31,015 bases of DNA from an uncultured Eubacteriales bacterium (lineage in GTDB: Bacteria > Bacillota > Clostridia > Oscillospirales > Oscillospiraceae): positions 1 to 31,015 of the forward strand of contig USLX01000007.1 in NCBI GenBank assembly GCA_900555665.1, given 5' to 3'. This document shows, piece by piece, positions 23,301-28,442 of this stretch. Each line of letters begins with the position of its first letter. The stretch's first letter is position 1. The notes beneath the pieces were generated by a model, which was not told where the DNA came from, made no database searches, and saw nothing but the letters and a program-made list of their open reading frames with translations. A program made the position numbers and the translations under genes.

Positions 23301-24136
23301 CCACCCGCCGAAACCGTAACCGTCGTGCTGCCCTTGTCCTTATAGGAGAGCTGAAGCTTGCCGTCCACGACTTTCTCGCCGGTCACGCTCGGGTTTTCAG
23401 CATTCGTCACGCTGCCGTCCGCCCCCACAAGCTTGACGTACTGCGCGAGGTCGTAGCTCTGCGTCCCGTCCCCGTCCGCCTTCGTCGGCCGCGGGAAGGA
23501 CGTCTGCGTCATGATCAGCGTCGGGAGCTCTGCGCCTGCGGGCAGAACTGTAATGGAGCCATCAATGTATTCCACTACGCTGGAATCATACGAATCATTC
23601 CGGTCATCTTTGCTCGCACCATCTGTCAAACTAAAAACGCCAGCATCTCCATTTTCGCCCGGAAGATAATTCACATGAAGCGCATAGGTGCCCGGTGCGG
23701 CATTTGCCGCCACTTCGACACTCACCCACACAAAAGTGTCTTGCAAATAGTCCGTTACAGCCTCGCCCTCACTAAGCGCAGGTGCCCAAGAGATGCTGCC
23801 TTTACCATTTACTACACCGGCTTGTCCGCCGTAGGCGTCACCATAAATTTTCCCATCCTTCGTCAACACACTTGTGATTGTAAGCGGCACCTCTGCGTCG
23901 ACGCTAAACTCAAGCTGTGCTGACGAAACAAACCGATTCGTATGGTTTCGCAGTTGAACCGGCACTTTCAGAGTTACCGCTTTTTCCGTGTCCACTTTTA
24001 CCGCCACATGATCTGCGGATGCTGTTGCATAATAAGTTGTGCCGTCCACATTATCTGCAGCAACCACTACCACAAAAGACAGCAGCATCGCAAACACAAG
24101 CATCAACGAAATCATTCGTTTGAGCATCGTCTTCAT
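17312..24136 (-). CDS. giant SLH-anchored surface protein with MBG/YDG and Big repeats and cohesin-like N-terminus
   Basis: This 2274-residue secreted protein starts with a signal peptide (MKTMLKRMISLMLVFAMLLS, cleavage near VVAA-DN). Residues ~33-200 look cohesin-like: alternating beta strands, VPVQLRNHT, GSISWAPALSEG, APGTYALHVNY, ending IDGSITVLP. Several Ig-like repeats marked by recurring DQYG follow (~300-900). MBG/YDG-type repeats lie at about 900-1900, with EYDGKYD near 1016, TYDGTND near 1336 and APYGTELND later. A Big_2 domain (NVTWTSEKETIAKVDTNGKV) is at about 1910-1990 and a further MBG unit at 1992-2086. Three SLH repeats fill about 2109-2274 (TRAQ, TREQ, TRAQ) and anchor the protein to secondary wall polymer. 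It is last in the operon, 21 bases after the dockerin gene. It has no catalytic domain and is probably an adhesin or structural layer protein. Confidence 0.88.
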   Translation of the reverse strand: MKTMLKRMISLMLVFAMLLSFVVVVAADNVDGTTYYATASADHVAVKVDTEKAVTLKVPVQLRNHTNRFVSSAQLEFSVDAEVPLTITSVLTKDGKIYGDAYGGQAGVVNGKGSISWAPALSEGEAVTDYLQDTFVWVSVEVAANAAPGTYALHVNYLPGENGDAGVFSLTDGASKDDRNDSYDSSVVEYIDGSITVLPAGAELPTLIMTQTSFPRPTKADGDGTQSYDLAQYVKLVGADGSVTNAENPSVTGEKVVDGKLQLSYKDKGSTTVTVSAGGLSKQITLDITSESPVLTSVEFANVFKESYTAPAPGEASLKTIDLDIRAYDQYGDKMENATTGAQLTLSDDRAKGSVYLQDNKIHIKSDLANDVTCTVIPFAQGLAQQGRSCNFTVESSLPKATKAILTLTTKDGTPLSGDGSTLEVPFGTQPDLEVAVAATVYSQYKDTDGNDVQLEPQPKNITISATLENGETLPAGLIFDASTKVLTVSKGAADLNLPVKVKLSASVGDGKSLGEKLVTIQKADLEATSLGCRAENGYTNYIVTVEDDRTVPAVGEKLRWKVAPVYVLDQYGQPMIENGKEVTVPADAFELYYIGDNNAHTKIACAFVQNEDGTISAELTNAWVNGELLFGSGEHRIRANFGASLSLETGGRKFTMAKSTPTRATITEVGEAGDIEVPVGSDTVERKFQIAVFDQYGTAMPNAEQYAEIVLDGNEVDEQTGIVPNTGNGLVTIRVDARAKETITDTTGKKLTINVTNSTGNDDVTEVKPLESKELTIKRAASVLSDVTFTVNGSEATKTADGNSSAVLPAPTASANVKISSVKDQYGDSFINHYEVTPAQATGFTWSDAPFGWTVTLTSEAANQSGTLTVKAGDKTFTLTLTGITLTFQNSQKETPTLNDFMHDIDNLEYNGETFSQFQIAHAIKNPAVSALEPNGKEIEGHYLKLFYEDKNGQRGDAILDTDKKVMDAGTYWVVSYFTSIDGKYNQVEVCAGRITVAKKQLTLGENTSGSKTISKEYDGKYDTYTWATGENWTDYVQLTSGVLEGDTVFLNENQTGVSVKFLVKDGLEASKDAGEKTVKLEIPAAGALTGKDAGNYKIGDTDGHDVIVAYRDGKITPKHIKVTIEAQDKPWDSTKSLHGVLQVRYGGWVDGESLTVHASENNLTFNGTDVGSWISDASDDLAKITWALIERGNGTIQENYTVTPEDVTFKNFGPNGAKIKPVTLTLKGVQNRTGTYGDADSTLLALGEDVKVVRSRDSLSDYDLTDKLGTMVRLFPGGAEKTGDYYNANQWPYTLGAVLEGVNPENYTLYVANDPTLKIDPKPVTVALKDGVTITKTYDGTNDLPAGITADSFTVTGAVGTDVLTVDLSKMTYLSEDVGNNIPLSVDSGLLKATNGLVSNYQIDSTTETAFSGAITAREITVTPKAGQIFEYGSDQIANALASAYDVTGNLEGKHAAKLTGSMALRSTDAGTQTVTRGDLALASESAQNYTLKFTDGVTWEITPKTVDTVTASIEAEFGKSTDELLALLGEANVTIGTETVKLSDLGQTLTFPELTSGKYAQDEDQKQYPVPGTYTVTVSNPTTVQRNNYQVTAQTNYTLTVTVEKSKKALTVTLYTDRDCKKPYTDQSFSYNGEEQKVFAVYSFQLDDGKSLLLPSVNAGGETNATNARTYTVRIGSPCCQPGSAEWKINTRQVKAALKGDLSAPYGTELNDLLTVSADKLTVTATDGGTLPSGDKAPRWSGKLKVNGTKNAAGYYDVGEFDVGVETLQETSGNYAVAHDEVIGKLVVTKNANTPFTTNPVEAPVTRGAEATIQVPAGYRFTNDKDLFRFGTPKDANGVDAKILTKAAEIVLSQGSNGSLSVKVSIQDDANLVGKVYTLPLTLADSDNHGTFTVNLKLTVTDKPQQTGFAVKDTSGNEEGSYSYSQASVLLHAEKAKGNVTWTSEKETIAKVDTNGKVTFERPGTVRIKAVSDETGGYAEATAYYTLTVTMGQITVTASSATMTANDPLPSFTATATGLNPMDSVSDVFQTMTASVSTDGKTAGTFRVTPYAVFKTGGTAKHWEDYYTLAFVPGTLTVLPATSVIDTVLPLIIGGNGCANGYANCACESFYDLDAGRWYHEAIDWAYNLGLMNGTTKTTFGPNAAATRAQTWTMLARIAGQDTGRSSTWYEVGRTWAMGLGITDGANPMGTLTREQLAAMLYRYVGSPAVSGALRFADSASVSSWARDAMVWAVQNGILDGVGGNRLNPKGTTTRAQAAAIFMRFQKLMNR

Positions 24137-24157
24137 TCTCTTGATCCCTCCCGTTTA

Positions 24158-24805
24158 TTACTGCGCAACTCCAAGCGGATACGCATCTTTATATACAGCG
24201 TTTTTCAAAATATCCGCAGCATCCGCTGCCGTGACATTTCCATCCCGGTTAACATCCGCCGCTTCAGGCGTGGCTAATTTATATGCTCCGCGTGTTGCAA
24301 CATATTTCAGCACTTCCGCTGCATCCGCCGCCGTAACATTGCCGTCTCCGCCAACATCCCCCCACTTAAACTTCATCTTCGTCACTGCCACCGGCGTCAA
24401 TTCCTCAAAGCCGCCGCCGGAGAGGTAGATGACCGCGCCGGAGAGCTGCGAGGGGAGGAGCGTGAATTTGATCTTCCCGTCCGTGGCCGTCACGCTCAGC
24501 TGGTCAATGTAGGTGATCGTGTCCTCATTCAGCCTGGCGGCGGGGATGGCGATATCGTCCGTCACCGCGTCGGTCTTCTCCATCAAAACCAGGATCTCGT
24601 CGCCGCTTTTGATCTTCTCGGTGTCCTGATAGGTCACGGTCAGTCGATCGCCATCGGCCGTCAGCGTGCACTTTCCGTCCAGCGCCGCCGTCAGCAAATT
24701 CGATCCCGTGTTTTCGACATAATTTACGTTCGCCGCCATCGCCGCCGTCCCCAGCAGCAAAATCAGCGCCAGGCCCAGGGCCAGTCTTCGCGTTCCTTTC
24801 TTCAT
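24158..24805 (-). CDS. secreted dockerin-domain protein
   Basis: This 215-residue protein has a signal peptide (MKKGTRRLALGLALILLLGTAAMA), a beta-rich region of unknown family at about 25-145, and a C-terminal type I-like dockerin with two calcium-loop repeats: GDVGGDGNVTAADAAEVL (149-166) and ADVNRDGNVTAADAADIL (183-200). The loop ligand positions (D..D....D) are kept; the first repeat has Gly where Asn is usual. Both repeats carry Ala-Ala at the usual recognition positions, so a dual binding mode is possible. The start is ATG at 24805, 7 bases after AAGGAG; an upstream GTG at 24829 lacks such a site. It lies between a cohesin-SLH gene and the giant gene. No glycosidase domain is attached, unlike cellulosomal dockerin proteins. 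Confidence 0.9.
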   Translation of the reverse strand: MKKGTRRLALGLALILLLGTAAMAANVNYVENTGSNLLTAALDGKCTLTADGDRLTVTYQDTEKIKSGDEILVLMEKTDAVTDDIAIPAARLNEDTITYIDQLSVTATDGKIKFTLLPSQLSGAVIYLSGGGFEELTPVAVTKMKFKWGDVGGDGNVTAADAAEVLKYVATRGAYKLATPEAADVNRDGNVTAADAADILKNAVYKDAYPLGVAQ

Positions 24806-24839
24806 TCCGGCTCTCCTTTTCCATATCACTCAGAACCTG

Positions 24840-24883
24840 TCGTTTCTGTACAGGGTACAGAAACGATTTCCCCCGGGGGAAAT
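24840..24883. promoter_or_regulatory. tandem perfect palindromes between cohesin and dockerin genes
   Basis: TCGTTTCTGTAC/GTACAGAAACGA (24840-24866, 12-bp stem, 3-base loop) abuts the 18-base perfect palindrome ATTTCCCCCGGGGGAAAT (24866-24883), with one shared base. On the operon strand no T-run follows, so this may be an mRNA processing or stability element, or a protein site, setting unequal expression of anchor and dockerin. Confidence 0.6.
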
Positions 24884-24906
24884 CTGCATTTTTTCTGCTT
24901 CCGGCC

Positions 24907-25965
24907 TTATTCCGCCGGATATTTGTCCAGATAGCGCGTAATCATCACGGCGATCTGGGCGCGGGTGGCCGGGTCGTTCGGGGCCAGTTTGGTGCCGGCG
25001 TCCAGGCTGTCTGTGCCGCACCAGATGTTTTTATAGACTGCCCAATAGACCGCGGTTTTGGCATAGGCCGGGATGCTCGCCGAATCCGTAAAGGTCTGGT
25101 CGTAGAGGCCGGTGAGCATCGCCTCCATGCCGCTCTCGCTGCCGGAGAGGCGGAAGAGAATCGTCGCCAGCTGCGCGCGTGTCACCTGGCCGCCGGGGTT
25201 AAACCGCCCGTCGCCGACGCCCTTGACCACGCCGTTTTGCTCCGCCCAGGCGATTGCGTCACGGTAATACTCATGCGTCAGATCGGTGAATGTCGCAGGG
25301 GCGGCCACCTTGGGCGAACCCATCGCGCGGTAGAGAATTGTCACGCATTCGCCGCGCGTCATCGCGTCGTTCGGGCGGTATTTTCCGTTGTAGCCCAGAA
25401 TCAGGCCCAGATCGGCGGCCTCATCGATGGCGTCCTTGGCAAAGCTCCCGTCCGTATCGGAAAACGACGAATCGCCGCTCCCTCCGGTCTGCCCCTTGCC
25501 CGGCAGCTTCAGATCCGTCGCGCCGACCGTCACGGTGATGCCCTCGGCATTGCTGCCGCTGAACACCATATCTCCCAGGCCAAACTTGGGCGCACCGTCC
25601 TTGAGGGCCTTGAACGTGCAGACGCCGAGCGTGCCGTCCGCCGTCACCGGCGTCACAGTCGCCGCCGCGAGAATCGCGCCATCTTCGCCCTTGGCATTCG
25701 ACATGTGCAGCGTATCTTCCAATACCGCGCCCGCCACGCAGTTCTCACATTCCACAGCCTTCCCGTCATACTGCACCGTAAACTGCACAGCGCAGAGGCC
25801 AGGGTTGTCCGCAATGCGCACGCGCACCTCAAACTGCTCGCCCGCCTTGACCGACGCGGGGGCCTCGAGATAAACCGTAGGCGTTTTTGCCGCGGCGGCG
25901 GCCGGCAGCGTCAACGCGAAAATCAAAATCAGTACCAGCAGTGTTGAAATCCTTTTCTTCCGCAT
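24907..25965 (-). CDS. cohesin-SLH cell-surface anchor protein
   Basis: This 352-residue secreted protein has a signal peptide (MRKKRISTLLVLILIFALTL, PAAAAA), one cohesin domain at about 28-155 and three SLH repeats at about 165-346. The cohesin marks are APASVKAGEQFEVRVRIADNPG, CAVQFTVQYDGKAV, TPVTADGTLGVCTFKAL and ITVTVGATDL. A Gly/Ser linker at about 157-167 joins the SLH part, whose motifs read TRGE, TRAQ and TRAQ. Family knowledge: cohesins bind dockerins and SLH domains bind wall polysaccharide, so this is a one-site anchoring scaffoldin. It is first in the operon, with AGGAGG 10 bases before the ATG and a consensus-like promoter. Its obvious partner is the dockerin protein encoded next. 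Confidence 0.92.
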   Translation of the reverse strand: MRKKRISTLLVLILIFALTLPAAAAAKTPTVYLEAPASVKAGEQFEVRVRIADNPGLCAVQFTVQYDGKAVECENCVAGAVLEDTLHMSNAKGEDGAILAAATVTPVTADGTLGVCTFKALKDGAPKFGLGDMVFSGSNAEGITVTVGATDLKLPGKGQTGGSGDSSFSDTDGSFAKDAIDEAADLGLILGYNGKYRPNDAMTRGECVTILYRAMGSPKVAAPATFTDLTHEYYRDAIAWAEQNGVVKGVGDGRFNPGGQVTRAQLATILFRLSGSESGMEAMLTGLYDQTFTDSASIPAYAKTAVYWAVYKNIWCGTDSLDAGTKLAPNDPATRAQIAVMITRYLDKYPAE

Positions 25966-26015
25966 TCCGGGTATTCCTCCTCAAAGGGTATAATTCGCCT
26001 ATTTTTATGTATAAC

Positions 26016-26044
26016 AGTATATCCCAAGCCCGCACAGAAGTCAA
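26016..26044 (-). promoter_or_regulatory. promoter of the cohesin-dockerin-SLH operon
   Basis: On the - strand TTGACT (26044-26039), 17-base spacer, TATACT (26021-26016), 50 bases before the ATG at 25965. The leader is AT-rich with no riboswitch-like fold noticed. Confidence 0.82.
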
Positions 26045-26200
26045 CGAAAAACCGCTCCATTTCTCCTGAAAAAAGAACTCTCCGCTGCCTCACCGCTCAA
26101 AATTGATAAACTTTTGAGCAAATTCATCGTCTTTTGGGCGTATTTTCTCGCAATTATTATAAAATCTTGAGATATTTCGGATTTTATGGTAAATTCTTTA

Positions 26201-26228
26201 TTGCAATTTGCAAAAAGTATGGTAAAAT
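26201..26228 (+). promoter_or_regulatory. promoter of the DeoR-family gene
   Basis: TTGCAA (26201-26206), 16-base spacer, TAAAAT (26223-26228). TATGGTAAA occurs twice (about 26185-26193 and 26218-26226), the second copy across the -10, and TTGCAATTTGCAA is a small palindrome at the -35. Either could be an operator. The 26045-26200 stretch is AT-rich without a gene. Confidence 0.6.
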
Positions 26229-26263
26229 ACAAGTTAGTACATCCAGATCGGAGGAGACTCACC

Positions 26264-27016
26264 ATGAAAGCGAACCGGCTCGACCTCATCGAAGCCTATA
26301 CCGTAGACCGCGGAAGCGCCTCCCTGCCCGAGCTGGCTGAGGCCTTCGGCGTCTCCATCAATACGATCCGAAGGGATATCGCCGAGCTTGTGCAGCGTGG
26401 CAAGATCCGTAAAGTCTACGGCGGCGTCACGGCCAACGACGTCTCCGTCACGCCGATCTCCGTCCGTGAGACCACAAACAGCCTGGAAAAACAGCGCATC
26501 GGCGAGCTTGCAGCCCAGCTGGTCAACGACGGTGACACGATTTTCCTCGATTCCGGCTCCACCACGCCGTATCTGCTCGCCTGCCTGGAAGACAAGCAGG
26601 AGCTGACCGTGATCTCGCACAACTTAAAGGTCATTGAGCTTGCCGCCCACTGCGAAAACCTGCATCTGATCGCCATCGGCGGCGAATATAACTACCGGAC
26701 GAACGATTTTTCCGGCATTGCCAGCTCTTCCGAGACGCTCAGCCGCTACCATATCAGCAAGGCATTTCTGGCCGCAACGTCCGTTTCCCTGCGCTTCGGC
26801 CTTGCAAACACCTCGTTTTTGCAGGCGGAAATGAAGCGGCGCATCGCCGCCGCCAGCGACAGCGTCATTCTGACGGCCGACCACAGCAAATTTACCCGCA
26901 GCGCGGCCATCACCTTCTGCCCCTTCGAAACGCTCTCCGCCGTTGTGACCGATCGCCGGCCCGACGAGGCCTTCGTTGCCGCCTGCGCGCAGCAGAACAT
27001 CCGCCTGCTCTATTGA
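26264..27016 (+). CDS. DeoR/GlpR-family transcriptional regulator
   Basis: This 250-residue regulator has an N-terminal DeoR helix-turn-helix (residues 4-58: RLDLIEAYTV, LPELAEAFGVSINTIRRDIAELVQRGKIRKVYGG) and a C-terminal sugar-phosphate sensor domain (about 75-235) with FLDSGSTTPYL, ISHNLKVIELAA, AIGGEY and DHSKF. The start is ATG at 26264 after CGGAGGAG, 8 bases away; the frame continues upstream without a ribosome site. It ends at a strong terminator and is a single gene immediately upstream of the GAPDH-PGK operon. It probably senses a sugar phosphate or glycolytic intermediate and may regulate that operon, as CggR does in Bacillus by analogy only. Confidence 0.93.
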   Translation: MKANRLDLIEAYTVDRGSASLPELAEAFGVSINTIRRDIAELVQRGKIRKVYGGVTANDVSVTPISVRETTNSLEKQRIGELAAQLVNDGDTIFLDSGSTTPYLLACLEDKQELTVISHNLKVIELAAHCENLHLIAIGGEYNYRTNDFSGIASSSETLSRYHISKAFLAATSVSLRFGLANTSFLQAEMKRRIAAASDSVILTADHSKFTRSAAITFCPFETLSAVVTDRRPDEAFVAACAQQNIRLLY

Positions 27017-27040
27017 AATTTCGTATAAAATTGCCTCTGT

Positions 27041-27072
27041 GCCCCCGTTCCCGTGCGGAACGGGGGCTTTTT
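27041..27072 (+). terminator. terminator of the DeoR-family gene
   Basis: GCCCCCGTTCC (27041-27051) pairs with GGAACGGGGGC (27057-27067) over a CGTGC loop, followed by TTTTT. Confidence 0.93.
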
Positions 27073-27179
27073 GCGCGCATCGTCCGCCTGTTGCGCTTGA
27101 GCAAGTCTTGGCACCCTCGTTAGAATGGTGTTTTCCTTGCTTATATTTTGGTGAAATTGATTAAAAATTTGATCACTTG

Positions 27180-27208
27180 TTGACAAATTAGCAAAACTGT
27201 GTTATATA
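27180..27208 (+). promoter_or_regulatory. strong promoter of the gap-pgk operon
   Basis: A perfect TTGACA (27180-27185), 17-base spacer, TATATA (27203-27208), about 66 bases before the ATG. AT-rich sequence upstream (27131-27175) could act as an UP element or hold the operator of the neighbouring DeoR protein. Confidence 0.82.
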
Positions 27209-27274
27209 TTGAGCATGTTATGAGGAAATTGTGCAAGAACCTAAGAAAACATACAATCAAAAGGAGATTGGATT

Positions 27275-28333
27275 ATGGCTAAGATTAAAGTAGGCGTCGC
27301 TGGTTACGGCACCATCGGTCAGCGCCTGGCAGACGGCGTTGCGATGCAGGAGGATATGGAGCTTGTCGGCATTGCCGATCTGGCCCCGACTCTGTCCCTG
27401 CAGGCGCTGCGTGAGCGCGACATGATCGGCGCAAACGGTATGAAGTACAACCTCTACCTCGTCGACGGCGCAGACAAGGCCGCCTTCGACGCCAAGGACA
27501 TCCCCGTTGCCGGTTCGTTCGACGAGCTGTGCCAGAATGTCGACATCATGCTCGACTCCGCTCCCGGCGGCGTCGGCGCGAAGAACAAGGAAAACTATTA
27601 TGATAAGTATGGCGTCAAGGCCATCTTCCAGGGCGGCGAAAAGAACTCCGTCGCAGATGTCTTCTTCCATGGCTATGCCAACTATGAAAAGGGCGTCGGC
27701 CAGAACTATCTGAAGCTGACCTCCTGCAACACCACCGGCCTCATCCGCACCGTCGACTGCCTCGACCGTGAGATCGGCATCGAGAAGGTTGCCATCACCA
27801 TCATCCGCCGCGTGGCCGATCCCGGTGACTACCATCGCGGCCTGACCAACGCCCTGCAGATGGAAAAGGCGCCGACTCACCAGGCCGTCGACCTCATGAC
27901 CATCATGCCGCACGTCAACGCGACCGGCATCCTGGTGCACACCCCCGTCACCCACGGCCACATCATCACCGTCCTCGCCACCGCGAAAGACGGCAAGAAG
28001 ATCACCAAGGACATGGCCCTGGCAGCGTTTGAAAAGCATCCGCGCATCCGCGTCGTCACCATGGACGAGGGATTCAAGGGCAACGCCTCCTTCTTCAAAT
28101 ACGCCCGTGACCTCGGCAACCGCCGCGGCGATATGTACGAAATCGGCCTGTGGGCAGACTCCATTGTCGAATCCGGCAACGACATCATGTATGCCATCAA
28201 CATCCCGCAGGAATCCGTCACCATCCCCGAGACCATGGACGCCATCCGCGCCGCCTGCAAGATGCAGCTGACCCGCGAAGAAGGCACCGCCATGACCAAC
28301 AAATATCTCGGCATCGGCAAGTTCAAGAAGTAA
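27275..28333 (+). CDS. gap: type II (archaeal-type) glyceraldehyde-3-phosphate dehydrogenase
   Basis: This 352-residue NAD(P)-dependent enzyme has an N-terminal Rossmann motif GYGTIGQR (10-17) and the catalytic Cys151 in SCNTTGLIRT. The archaeal form has SCNTTGL where bacterial GAPDH has SCTTNCL. DSAPGGVGAKNKE (94-106), FQGGEK (118-123) and the HRGLTNALQ...THQAVDLMTIMPHV segment also follow the archaeal type II pattern. It catalyses phosphorylating oxidation of glyceraldehyde 3-phosphate to 1,3-bisphosphoglycerate. AAAAGGAG precedes the ATG. PGK, the next step, is encoded 109 bases downstream and is also archaeal-like. The protein looks intact. Whether it works in main glycolysis or replaces a bacterial-type enzyme is not visible here. 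Confidence 0.9.
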   Translation: MAKIKVGVAGYGTIGQRLADGVAMQEDMELVGIADLAPTLSLQALRERDMIGANGMKYNLYLVDGADKAAFDAKDIPVAGSFDELCQNVDIMLDSAPGGVGAKNKENYYDKYGVKAIFQGGEKNSVADVFFHGYANYEKGVGQNYLKLTSCNTTGLIRTVDCLDREIGIEKVAITIIRRVADPGDYHRGLTNALQMEKAPTHQAVDLMTIMPHVNATGILVHTPVTHGHIITVLATAKDGKKITKDMALAAFEKHPRIRVVTMDEGFKGNASFFKYARDLGNRRGDMYEIGLWADSIVESGNDIMYAINIPQESVTIPETMDAIRAACKMQLTREEGTAMTNKYLGIGKFKK

Positions 28334-28390
28334 GCATTTCCTTCTCCGCTGCCCAGATGCAGCGAACAGACATAACCCCTTTTCGGCCAA

Positions 28391-28420
28391 GGTGGGGCAA
28401 GGCGTTGGCCTTGCTCCACC
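28391..28420 (+). ncRNA. intercistronic hairpin between gap and pgk
   Basis: GGTGGGGCAAGGC (28391-28403) pairs with GCCTTGCTCCACC (28408-28420) with one G-T pair and a four-base loop. No T-run follows and AGGAGG is 10 bases downstream, so this is a processing or stability hairpin rather than a terminator. It is an RNA structure, not an independent RNA gene. Confidence 0.6.
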
Positions 28421-28442
28421 GGCGCATTTCAGGAGGTATTTT

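Noticed and set aside
21308..23923. 871-codon open frame on the + strand
   Set aside because: It is antisense to the giant surface gene, has no start-site signals or domain, and is Arg/Cys/His-rich as expected from the reverse complement of Gly/Thr/Val-rich coding with high GC at third positions.
17312..24136. Cellulosomal scaffoldin or glycosidase
   Set aside because: Only one possible cohesin-like module is seen, and no carbohydrate-binding or glycosidase signature was found among the MBG/Big repeats.
24867..24906. Terminator of the cohesin-SLH gene
   Set aside because: The palindromes are not followed by a T-run on the - strand; the T-rich part lies on the wrong side.
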